The notes under the pieces: generated by a model | Databases searched by the model: none | The model's input: only the letters and a program-made list of their open reading frames with translations | Told to the model about the DNA's origin: nothing | Position numbers and translations under genes: made by a program | Assembly (NCBI RefSeq): GCF_963668165.1 | Contig: NZ_OY764211.1 | Span: 434,001 to 498,000, forward strand | Length of the DNA: 64,000 bases | Direction: 5' to 3' | DNA from: Marispirochaeta sp. | Lineage (GTDB): Bacteria; Spirochaetota; Spirochaetia; JC444; Marispirochaetaceae | Part shown: one piece after another, positions 56,206 through 63,934 of the stretch | Position numbering within the stretch: the first letter of the stretch is position 1 | Layout of the letters: the number at the start of each line of letters is the position of its first letter

Positions 56206-56716
56206 TGACAACCACTATCCCAAGGCCGGCAAGAATCTGCGCCATGCCTTTGTAGACTGAAAAATCGTTCGTATTGTTTTCTATCCGTACCCGGATGTAA
56301 CAGTTTTTCTCCCGCGCGTATGTTATCTCCTCCCGAAAGAAAGCTTCCGTACGGGTCTTGAGGATCATATCCCGGGTTTCCAGCGGGGCGGCGAAAGCGT
56401 CTCTGTCCTTACCGGGAATTCGGGTAAGGGTGTAGATGGTACTGCTGTGAATGGTAATGACACCTGCTACCTCCGGAATGGTTTTATCCGGCCTCCTCCA
56501 GCAGGGAACGACGGCGTTCTCTTTTTCTGCCAGGACTTCGTTCAGGTAGTTCACCTCCTCGGTCAGCCGGGAGATTTCTTCCCGGGCGCTCTGGTACTGT
56601 ACGGTGACGGCCTGGTAGCGGCCGTACAGCAGCAGTGCGGCCCAGACACTCAGAAAAAAGAGGATGTAGGCGAACTCCGCCAGGGAGTAGTGCATGGCGT
56701 CGCTTCCCCGTTTCAT
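56198..56716 (-). CDS. Single-TM coiled-coil protein, MotB/ExbD-like
   Basis: 172 residues. One N-terminal membrane helix (about 12-28, FAYILFFLSVWAALLLYG), a short coiled coil (YQSAREEISRLTEEVNYLNE), the motif VVPCWRRPDKTIPE, then an outer domain ending RIENNTNDFSVYKGMAQILA and GLGIVVVNE, which recalls the end of ExbD/TolR/MotB folds (x-Y-x-x-V/A...L...G-I). It overlaps the four-TM gene upstream by four bases. I infer the two form a membrane complex; proton-channel activity is not shown. Confidence 0.6.
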   Translation of the reverse strand: MKRGSDAMHYSLAEFAYILFFLSVWAALLLYGRYQAVTVQYQSAREEISRLTEEVNYLNEVLAEKENAVVPCWRRPDKTIPEVAGVITIHSSTIYTLTRIPGKDRDAFAAPLETRDMILKTRTEAFFREEITYAREKNCYIRVRIENNTNDFSVYKGMAQILAGLGIVVVNE

Positions 56717-57588
56717 ACGCCCAGTTTCTCCACTTTGCGTTCCAGGATTTTCACAAAGTTATCCAGCACCGTATCGAGCTCGTTAATCTCCTTTCTGAAC
56801 TGCTCGCAGCCTCCGGTAATGCTGCTCATGGGAAGGGCCTCCAGTTCCGCACGTATGCGGCCTGCAGCAAGGGAAAAGGCGAGGGAGCTTTCCGCGATAC
56901 CCGCAATCGGTTCCTGTTGGGCGGCGAGGTCCCGGGAAAAAGAGCGGCCCGACTCCTGCAGCTCCTTGCTGGCGGCAGAAAGCCCTGTGGAAAAGCTATC
57001 CATTACATCGATTAAGCGTTCCAGGGATTCCAGATACTCCTTTTCCCTGGTCCCCAGGGCGGCGGTCGTCTCCATTCGTTCGTCGAAATACCGGCGCATG
57101 GTCTGGAAGGTCTCTTGGTAACTGGAAGAAAAACTTTCTGCAATGGACTTTAAAAGGATGTAACTTTTCTCAAGGTCGATTTTTTCCTTACCGTGTTTTT
57201 TTAAATATCCGCTTAGCGTGATGCTGCGGAAAAGGACCCCTGCGATTGATGTGGTTACCGAAACGCCGACGTAGTAGAGACCCCGGGAAAGAATCCAGTT
57301 GTTCTCAAGCAGGGCAGGATTAAAGCGGTAGAAGAAGAATGCCAGGGAGGTCAGGGTGTAAAGAAAACCGAGAAAGTAGATTGTGTCGATCTGGTGTTCC
57401 GCGTAGTCCCGGTCCTCGGTGGCTAAGAGGCTAAAACCGATGATGATGCCGTAGAAGCCCACCAGAATAGCCGGAAGCACTAGCGCATAGCCTGTATCCA
57501 GATGCTCCAGCTGCAGGATCAGTCCGGAACCGGCAAGGGCAAAGAGGGGAAAGAGCAGATTTATCATGGTCTTTGCAGCAGAGGACAT
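56713..57588 (-). CDS. Four-TM protein with long cytoplasmic coiled coil (MotA/ExbB-like candidate)
   Basis: 291 residues: membrane helices at about 8-27, 34-56, 68-88 and 102-124, then 165 residues of helical tail (IDLEKSYILLKSIAESFSSS, EYLESLERLIDVMDSFSTGL). The fourth helix, LYYVGVSVTTSIAGVLFRSI, has the small-residue and Thr-rich character of MotA/TolQ channel helices. A tail of this type and the MotB/ExbD-like partner next door recall ZorA-ZorB of the Zorya defence system, without clear homology. Starts within the stop codon of the previous gene (TAATG). Confidence 0.6.
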   Translation of the reverse strand: MSSAAKTMINLLFPLFALAGSGLILQLEHLDTGYALVLPAILVGFYGIIIGFSLLATEDRDYAEHQIDTIYFLGFLYTLTSLAFFFYRFNPALLENNWILSRGLYYVGVSVTTSIAGVLFRSITLSGYLKKHGKEKIDLEKSYILLKSIAESFSSSYQETFQTMRRYFDERMETTAALGTREKEYLESLERLIDVMDSFSTGLSAASKELQESGRSFSRDLAAQQEPIAGIAESSLAFSLAAGRIRAELEALPMSSITGGCEQFRKEINELDTVLDNFVKILERKVEKLGV

Positions 57589-58622
57589 TAAAATCTCCCT
57601 GAAGTTTGGTACATATAGGACGGGTTTTCTCCGCAGCTGTAGATTCCCGCCTGCCAGTCCAGGCAGAGCCAGTAGCCGTCGGGGGAGGAGGGGCTCAGAT
57701 AGGAGATACCGCGGCCGGGATAGAATTCTCCCACCAGGTCGACAGCCTGGTTCCAGGCCGCGGCGTTGCCGATATAGGCCTCGGCCCAGGCATGGGCGCC
57801 GTCGGAGCAGCTGCCCCGGAGTATGCGCGCCCGGCCGCCGATTGCTTCGATACAGGATGCCAGCAGAACGGCAAAATCGTCGCAGTCCCCGGCAAGCCCC
57901 AGAGCGATGGTTCTGTCCGCCGGCGAGTAGTAGTCCGTTCCGGAGCTAAGGGGATCGCTTATGTATTTCCACTCTGCGGCAATGTAGCGGTGGATGCTGA
58001 GGATCTGTGCGATGCCCTCTCGGCCGGGGGAGGGGTATCCGCCGGAAAACCTGCTGAAAGATCCGGGATGGGCAGATGCGAGGCGTACCGCGAAATCCCG
58101 CACTACCGGAGAGGCAGGCCGTACAGCCTCGGCGATGGTGGCAACCCTGCGTATGGCAACAGTGGATGTATCCCGGACCTCCATGTCGCCGATTTTCCGT
58201 TTCAGCGCAGCAATCTCGTCGCGGTAGAGCACGTTCTCTTCCTCCACCGCCTTAAAGCGGGCAAGTTCATCTTCCATCTGTTGAATCCTGGAATTCAGCT
58301 CATGAACAAGGGCCTCTTCCTCCTCTTTGTCATCTTTGTTCTGCAGCTTCTCCGCGATGTAAGCCGAAAGCTCCATCTCCATACCGAGGACGACCTTATA
58401 GGCTGGGTCAAGCTGCGTAAGGACCCGGCGGACGGAATCCAGTTCGCCGCTGTAGGTGATATCGGTGCTTTCAGGCAGCAGAAACGAGCCGACTGTTAGA
58501 GAAACAACGAGAACTACGGGTAAAACCAGGGAAAAAAGCTGTCGGTTGAGAACGGGTACAGCGAACTGTAAAGCGCAGCGCTGTAACTCATGGTCCCCCG
58601 CATGCAAGGAGAAGACCCTCAT
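57588..58622 (-). CDS. Membrane-anchored transglutaminase-fold (cysteine protease-like) protein
   Basis: About 344 residues from the ATG at 58622; a longer frame to 58847 overlaps the upstream gene and has no sense. TM at about 28-50, coiled coil (LVHELNSRIQQMEDELARFK), then a transglutaminase core with Cys247 in LAGDCDDFAVLLAS, His277 in DGAHAWAEAY and Asp322 in WLCLDWQAG, a complete C-H-D triad. Such domains cut or cross-link peptides. The active site would lie outside the cytoplasm if the N-terminus is inside. Second gene of the sigma54 operon. Confidence 0.8.
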   Translation of the reverse strand: MRVFSLHAGDHELQRCALQFAVPVLNRQLFSLVLPVVLVVSLTVGSFLLPESTDITYSGELDSVRRVLTQLDPAYKVVLGMEMELSAYIAEKLQNKDDKEEEEALVHELNSRIQQMEDELARFKAVEEENVLYRDEIAALKRKIGDMEVRDTSTVAIRRVATIAEAVRPASPVVRDFAVRLASAHPGSFSRFSGGYPSPGREGIAQILSIHRYIAAEWKYISDPLSSGTDYYSPADRTIALGLAGDCDDFAVLLASCIEAIGGRARILRGSCSDGAHAWAEAYIGNAAAWNQAVDLVGEFYPGRGISYLSPSSPDGYWLCLDWQAGIYSCGENPSYMYQTSGRF

Positions 58623-58911
58623 GCAGTCGTAAAGGCAGGGGGCCAGGATACAGGGCAAGAATGATAAAACCTGACCCGACGCCGAGGGAAACAAAGAAGC
58701 TGCTTTTCTTGTAGCCGGGAAGCAGTACAAAAGAGACAACAGAAAGCACGGCTGCCAGGAGTGCCCCCCGGGAGGATGACAGGGCCGGCAGAAGGGGGAA
58801 CTGCCCGGGAAGCAGGAGATGAAGAGAGATGTACAGTAGAAGCACAAGCCCCGCGATTATCGTAATTCGAAGCAGCGGGAATAACAGACGCTGTTGTAGG
58901 ACACTGACCAT
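58588..58911 (-). CDS. Small membrane protein, first gene of the sigma54 operon
   Basis: 107 residues with three hydrophobic segments (about 10-34, 46-64 and 70-90). No family recognised. Its start codon lies about where transcription from the -24/-12 promoter at 58921..58939 should begin, so either translation is nearly leaderless or the true start differs. It overlaps the transglutaminase-type gene by 35 bases. Confidence 0.65.
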   Translation of the reverse strand: MVSVLQQRLLFPLLRITIIAGLVLLLYISLHLLLPGQFPLLPALSSSRGALLAAVLSVVSFVLLPGYKKSSFFVSLGVGSGFIILALYPGPLPLRLHEGLLLACGGP

Positions 58912-58920
58912 ACCACTTTT

Positions 58921-58939
58921 AATGCAGTATCCATGCCAA
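58921..58939 (-). promoter_or_regulatory. Sigma54 (-24/-12) promoter of the membrane operon
   Basis: Minus strand TTGGCATGGATACTGCATT fits the consensus TTGGCACG-N4-TTGCW: the GG and GC dinucleotides are exactly 12 bases apart, with the -24 box at 7 of 8 and the -12 box as CTGCA. A dyad GAATTT/AAATTC (58943..58959) abuts it upstream. The only sigma54 activator in the window is the CARF protein at 51839. Confidence 0.75.
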
Positions 58940-59397
58940 GGGGAATTTGTCGGAAATTCGACCTGGATTTGGATGATTATGGCAGGTTTGTAATAAATAA
59001 AATTACGTTGGAATAAAAAATTTTATGATGTTGCAAGCTCAAGGAGAGCTATTTATCAGCAGATCTATAATCCTGAGAATATGTTTCTTATTGGCCGAAG
59101 AGTATGACCAGCTCAGCCACAGAGTCCTTCTCAAGAATGCCGGTAACAAAGTTCGGCAGCATCGATTTATAGGATTTCCGCCGTTCCCGGGCCTGCTGCT
59201 CCTGTCTGTGTGCCTTGCGGGCATGGAAGTTTCGTAACGTTTCGATGCTGTCCATAGACCAACGATATGTCCTTGAAAAGGGGAGTGTAGTCAAGGAGCG
59301 ATCGCAGTCAGTAAATCGAAAGCTGGCGTAAACAGGTGATTCGGTTTAGAATAGTTAGAGAATTTTTATCAGTGTCCGGTTTCAGGCGATAAAGTAC
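58940..59397. other. Intergenic region, 458 bp, with a gene remnant
   Basis: Apart from the dyad at 58943..58959 and the direct repeat at 59183..59221, a minus-strand frame at 59088..59294 reads ARKAHRQEQQARERRKSYKS and VTGILEKDSVAELVILFGQ. The repeat copy at 53377 encodes a similar KVLRQEQQSREQ, so both are remains of one gene family, not identified. Confidence 0.45.
59183..59221 (+). repeat. 39-bp direct repeat flanking the membrane operon, right copy
   Basis: Same orientation as 53377..53415 with 35 of 39 positions identical; lies inside the small remnant frame at 59088..59294. Confidence 0.6.
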
Positions 59398-62208
59398 ATG
59401 GAAACAATGACTATAAACTCGAAGCAAAATCTCGTCATCATCAAGGACGAGGACAAAACGGATGAAATCCGACACATAAGTCTTAATAACGAACGCACTG
59501 TCGTAACCTATAAAAGCGGAAAATCATACCCTTATCTCCGGAGCAATGTTGATTTTTTATCAAACCCCGAATCTATACCAGTCGATAACTGCGGTGTTTT
59601 TATTGAAGGCGATCTTTTGTCTGATGTTGATGCGGTATTGCGCTTCGGACATTGGATAAAAATCTTTCACGGAACGGGAAGCAGCAGATGCTGCCGGTTA
59701 TCTGAGTTTTACATTCAGCGGATGACCTCTCCGGATGGACGCAGCAAAGATGTTCTCGCGTATTTGCGCGAGCTTGCTGAATGTGTATCACTACGGACGG
59801 AAGAAGGTTCTTCACTTCTTGCGATGAAATACCGGCATCTGCACATCATTTCACAGAAAAGTATTCTTTTCAGTTTTCTTCGGGATAAACCTTCCATCCG
59901 TGATTCGAGTTCGTCAGGGGTCGATCTGAACCTGATATTACCCTTTGGCTGTAACATGAGCCAGAAAATGGCGCTTGAAAAAGCACTGCGGTATCCAGTA
60001 TCCATAATCCAAGGACCGCCGGGTACTGGAAAAACGCAGACGATACTGAATTTAATTGGAAACATGCTGCTTGAAGGGAAAAAAGTAGCTGTGGTCTCCA
60101 GTAACAATTCCGCTACGGCAAACGTACTTGAGAAACTAAAAAAATACGAGCTGGATTTTGTAGCCGCATTTCTCGGCAGTGCTAAAAACAAAACGGCGTT
60201 TATAGAGGGTCAAACGGATACTCTGGGGCAACTGCCGGTTCTCCCCATTGGGCAGACAGCAGCTGTCTATAATAAAATTCGTAGTCTGAATCAGGAAATT
60301 GATAAAGGATTTAAACTAAAAAACGAGTTGTCTGGTGTTATTCAAAAGATCGATGCACTCAAACTAGAATTAACTCATTTTGAGAAATTCCGTCAGGAAT
60401 TTGATGGCCGAAACTCAGACATAAGAGATCGGGCGTTTCAGCCTGAAACACCTGCACAGGATCTGATGAAATATTGGATGGCGTATGAAAGGAAAGCAAA
60501 ACGCCAATATACTAAAAATCAAAGACAATCACCAGGCACTGCAGGAGCAACAGGCTGTCGTACCGGGATTTTGCAAAAGCTATTGTTGTTGCTGCGATTC
60601 GGTATGACCGGACGCGTTCTGTTTGATCTTGGCATCGAGGAACGGATTGCTATACTGCAAAAAGCCTACTACCTGCGCACAATAGAGGACCTGGAAAACA
60701 GACGTACAAAGCTGGAAGTTTCGCTGAAGGATTTTCGCTTTAATGAAAGTCTTGAACTGTTGACCGCCCTTTCAATGCGACTTCTAAAGCATCGTCTTGC
60801 AAAGCACTATAACAATAAAACGAGAAGGATTTTTGCCCTTCAGGATCTCTGGCAGCAGCCTGAATATTTCCTTGATGAATATCCTCTTATACTGAGCACG
60901 ACTTTCTCAGTGATAACTTCGGTCCGGAATGGGTATATGTTTGACTGCGTTATTGTTGACGAAGCAAGCCAGGTTGATCTTTTGAACGGTGTTCTTGCCA
61001 TGGGCTGTGCAAAAAAGCTTGTAATAGTCGGTGATCCCATGCAGCTTCCCAACGTATTGTCGGAACAGGATAAAGAAAAGGCCAGACAGGTAGTACAACG
61101 CTACGATGTACCGCACTACGCAAGGTATGAGGAACATAACCTGCTTTCTGCGGTGCGATCGGCTTTTTCTGAAATCCCTGAGACATTGCTGCGTGAACAT
61201 TACCGGTGCCACCCGAAAATTATTCAGTTCTGTAACCAGCAGTTTTACGGGGGAGACCTGCTCATTATGACCAGCGATCAGGGTGAATCCGATGTCATAA
61301 AGGTTTATGTGACTGTGGAGGGCCGGCATGCACGGGGTACCTTCAATCAGCGTCAGATTGACGAAATTATAGAGAATGTTTTACCCGAGCTGGGGACGAT
61401 TAATTCCTGTGATATCGGTATTGTCTCTCCTTACCGGGAACAGACCGCTCGAATACGGGCGACTATCGGTTCAGAGGAGATTGAAGTAGACACGGTACAT
61501 AAGTATCAGGGCAGAGAAAAGCGCGTTATGATCATAACAACAGTGTCAAACGAAGCCAACGATTTCGTCGATAACCCGAATTTATTGAATGTAGCCATAT
61601 CCAGGGCACAGGAGAAACTGCGGCTGGTTGTGTCAAAGGAGATGGCCGAGGGGAACGGCAATATTGCCGATTTTGTCCGCTATATACAATACAGCAATGG
61701 TGATGTTATTCCCGGCAGGGTCCGTTCTGTTTTTGATCTTCTGTATACCGAATACACTGCAGCTCGTAAAGACGCATTTAAAAAGCTAAAACGGATTTCG
61801 AAATATGATTCCGAAAACCTTGCCTACGCTGAGATTGAGGCAGTCTTGGATGAGGGCCCTTATAAGGGCTGTGGCATTCTTTTCCAGTTCCCTTTGTGGA
61901 TGCTGGTAAGGGATACAGGTCACTTAAGTCCCGAGGAATCTGCCTATGCCTCCCATCCCTGGACACGAACCGATTTTCTCATTTATCGCAAGGTCGACAA
62001 GAGTCCGGTTTTGGTAATTGAAGTGGACGGATTCGCATTTCACCGGAAAGGCTCACGCCAGGCAGAGCGTGATGCACTGAAGGATTCAGTTTTAAAGAAA
62101 TCGGGACTGTCGGTCCTTCGTCTGTCTACTACCGGAAGCAGCGAGAGGAGCAGGATTAGGAAGGATTTACAAAAAGCAATCCTGGTAAAAGCATCCTCCA
62201 CTACATAA
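59398..62208 (+). CDS. SF1 helicase-nuclease fusion (AAA_11/AAA_12 plus Vsr/DUF2726-like end)
   Basis: 936 residues. Superfamily 1 (UPF1/Dna2-like) motifs: Walker A IIQGPPGTGKTQTILNLI (about 205), motif II FDCVIVDEASQVDL, motif III VIVGDPMQLPNVL, LREHYRCHPKIIQF, IGIVSPYREQTARI, VDTVHKYQGREKRVMI and NVAISRAQEKLRLV. The C-terminal 80 residues, TDFLIYRKVDKSPVLVIEVD with GFAFHRKGSRQAERDALKD, match a Vsr/PD-(D/E)xK-type nuclease. Enzymes of this build are frequent in phage-defence islands. Whether it belongs to BREX here or works alone is open. No strong ribosome binding site. Confidence 0.9.
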   Translation: METMTINSKQNLVIIKDEDKTDEIRHISLNNERTVVTYKSGKSYPYLRSNVDFLSNPESIPVDNCGVFIEGDLLSDVDAVLRFGHWIKIFHGTGSSRCCRLSEFYIQRMTSPDGRSKDVLAYLRELAECVSLRTEEGSSLLAMKYRHLHIISQKSILFSFLRDKPSIRDSSSSGVDLNLILPFGCNMSQKMALEKALRYPVSIIQGPPGTGKTQTILNLIGNMLLEGKKVAVVSSNNSATANVLEKLKKYELDFVAAFLGSAKNKTAFIEGQTDTLGQLPVLPIGQTAAVYNKIRSLNQEIDKGFKLKNELSGVIQKIDALKLELTHFEKFRQEFDGRNSDIRDRAFQPETPAQDLMKYWMAYERKAKRQYTKNQRQSPGTAGATGCRTGILQKLLLLLRFGMTGRVLFDLGIEERIAILQKAYYLRTIEDLENRRTKLEVSLKDFRFNESLELLTALSMRLLKHRLAKHYNNKTRRIFALQDLWQQPEYFLDEYPLILSTTFSVITSVRNGYMFDCVIVDEASQVDLLNGVLAMGCAKKLVIVGDPMQLPNVLSEQDKEKARQVVQRYDVPHYARYEEHNLLSAVRSAFSEIPETLLREHYRCHPKIIQFCNQQFYGGDLLIMTSDQGESDVIKVYVTVEGRHARGTFNQRQIDEIIENVLPELGTINSCDIGIVSPYREQTARIRATIGSEEIEVDTVHKYQGREKRVMIITTVSNEANDFVDNPNLLNVAISRAQEKLRLVVSKEMAEGNGNIADFVRYIQYSNGDVIPGRVRSVFDLLYTEYTAARKDAFKKLKRISKYDSENLAYAEIEAVLDEGPYKGCGILFQFPLWMLVRDTGHLSPEESAYASHPWTRTDFLIYRKVDKSPVLVIEVDGFAFHRKGSRQAERDALKDSVLKKSGLSVLRLSTTGSSERSRIRKDLQKAILVKASSTT

Positions 62209-62388
62209 CATAATACAAGCCCAGGAAAAAGCAGCGACGCTTTCAAAAGCAGATAAATACCAGTTTATATCTTGCTTAACCATAAAGCAGGTAAGAAAAT
62301 TTATTAACATATAAGATTATTTATCCTCCATAGCGGAATCTTTACATCCATAAACACCTAAGTGCTTACATATTCGACACATACTTTT

Positions 62389-62406
62389 CTGGCACGCTTT
62401 CTGCAT
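62389..62406 (+). promoter_or_regulatory. Near-consensus sigma54 promoter
   Basis: CTGGCACGCTTTCTGCAT: the -24 box TGGCACG is perfect and the -12 box is CTGCA, four bases apart as required. It lies 37 bases before the outer-membrane protein gene and about 890 bases before brxA. Confidence 0.85.
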
Positions 62407-62442
62407 TAACATAGGTATCAATCACAATAAAAGGAGTTGTAT

Positions 62443-63099
62443 ATGAAAAGACTTATTGGAATGATCCTCCTCATCGTTCTGTGCTCTGCGGGGCTGACGG
62501 CCCAGGATATCGTTTTCGGCGTAAAGGGCGGGCTTAACCTGGGCTGGTTCAGCGGCAACAACTGGGACGATTATGTGGAATCCGCGGAAGTGTATTACGG
62601 CATCGACATAAAGGAGCAGCTGCACCCGGCGCTGCACGCGGGGTTGTACCTGGAATCCATGCTTAGCCCGAACATCGGGATTGTGACGGAGTTGAACTTT
62701 ACCCAGTACGGCCAGGATTACGAGTATTCCTACGCCGGTATTGACGTTGAGGGCAAATATTCAATAAACGCCATAGAAGTCCCGGTACTGCTGAAGATTG
62801 CAGCACGACCGGTTGGCGGTTTCTACGGTCTTGCCGGGCCATCAATCATTTTTTTGCCGGGGGACCTGGAGTTCGAAGAGAGCGGAGGCGGTGTTACCGT
62901 TGAAGGGAGCCAAACCCCGGATAATCCGATTGTACTGGGGCTGACGGCTGGGGTGGGCTACGGATTTATCATGAACCAGGGTGTACTCAGCCTGGAGGCA
63001 CGCTACGGCCGAAACCTTACGGATGCCTTTGACGCGGACAAGGACCCCTTTGACGTGAATAGCTTCAAGCTGCTGCTGGGGTACGGGTTCGTGCTGTAG
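62443..63099 (+). CDS. Outer-membrane beta-barrel protein
   Basis: 218 residues. Signal peptide cleaved near LTAQD, then an eight-strand-type barrel of the porin-family/OMP_b-brl_2 sort: IVFGVKGGLNLGWFSGNN, AGLYLESMLSPNIGIVTELN, LGLTAGVGYGFIMNQGVL, and terminal SFKLLLGYGFVL with aromatic end. AAGGAG lies 6 bases before the ATG. It is directly controlled by a sigma54 promoter and sits between the helicase and brxA. It might alter the cell surface on infection (inference). Confidence 0.85.
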   Translation: MKRLIGMILLIVLCSAGLTAQDIVFGVKGGLNLGWFSGNNWDDYVESAEVYYGIDIKEQLHPALHAGLYLESMLSPNIGIVTELNFTQYGQDYEYSYAGIDVEGKYSINAIEVPVLLKIAARPVGGFYGLAGPSIIFLPGDLEFEESGGGVTVEGSQTPDNPIVLGLTAGVGYGFIMNQGVLSLEARYGRNLTDAFDADKDPFDVNSFKLLLGYGFVL

Positions 63100-63126
63100 G
63101 TTTTGCAGGAAAATGGATTCAAGAGG

Positions 63127-63145
63127 GGCCCCGCGCTGCGGGGCC
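63127..63145 (+). terminator. GC-rich hairpin after the outer-membrane protein gene
   Basis: GGCCCCGC pairs with GCGGGGCC over a 3-base loop, followed by GGGTTTAT. The T tract is short, so some read-through into brxA is likely. Confidence 0.65.
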
Positions 63146-63292
63146 GGGTTTATGAGATTTACATGGGCTTCGGGATCGGTGCAGCGGATAAAAATTGTTT
63201 ATCCTGCTTTTGGGATTGTGAACTGAATGGTATAGTGGTTAGAAAAGGTGTTATCGGTATTGCACCTGTTATTAAAGGTTATGCTTACGAGG

Positions 63293-63934
63293 ATGAACAA
63301 CAAAAAATACAGCCTTGGTCTGTCATCGTTCTCATTGCTGCGTCCGGAAACGGAGATAGCCGCTCGGGTACTTAGGGAATGTCGTAGTATAGAAGAAGCC
63401 AGAGAACGTATTAAGCAGGAAAACCTGTTCCAGCGGGTCCGCAGAAGCACAAACAAGGTTGTTGTAAACGAGGTGCTGAAGCGTCTTTCCCACGCTGACG
63501 AGTGGGAGCGAAATCTGCTGTCCGAGGCTGAATCACCGGACGATTCCGGTTTTATCTGCATGCTCCTGGTTTCCAGACAATATACCATTTTGCTTGATTT
63601 TGTTGTGGAGCTTGTGTTGTACAAGTTTGAAGGCCGGGACACTCGTCTGGAATCCTACGAAATGGAATCCTGGTTTGCCGTAAAGGCCGAAACCCACGAT
63701 GAGATTTCGGCATTGAAGCCAGGTTCCTTCAAGCGGCTGCTTGTAAATACCCGACGGGTATTAATTGAAGGTGGGATTCTTCTGGAATCAGGAGAGGGGA
63801 TCTACACAATTCGGCAGCCGCTGGTTGGTTTACATATACAGAGTCATTATGAAGCCCTTGCTAGGCCGGAGGACCTGTATATGCTCCTGTATCCGGAATA
63901 TAAAATACAAAAAATTAGGGAGAATCTTGAATGA
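63293..63934 (+). CDS. brxA: BREX protein BrxA (DUF1819)
   Basis: 213 residues from the ATG at 63293. It has the DUF1819 pattern: SSFSLLRPETEIAARVLREC, the conserved KQENLFQRVRRSTNKVVVNE followed by VLKRL, YTILLDFVVELVLYKFEGRD, and GSFKRLLVNTRRVLIEGGIL. BrxA is a small DNA-binding, NusB-like component of BREX phage defence. GAGG touches the start codon and AAAGG lies further up, so the exact start is uncertain. It overlaps brxB by ATGA. Confidence 0.88.
   Translation: MNNKKYSLGLSSFSLLRPETEIAARVLRECRSIEEARERIKQENLFQRVRRSTNKVVVNEVLKRLSHADEWERNLLSEAESPDDSGFICMLLVSRQYTILLDFVVELVLYKFEGRDTRLESYEMESWFAVKAETHDEISALKPGSFKRLLVNTRRVLIEGGILLESGEGIYTIRQPLVGLHIQSHYEALARPEDLYMLLYPEYKIQKIRENLE

Noticed and set aside
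56198..57588. Calling the pair Zorya ZorA/ZorB
   Set aside because: Only the general architecture is similar; there is no OmpA/MotB peptidoglycan domain, no clear channel Asp, and ZorC/ZorD/ZorE are absent.
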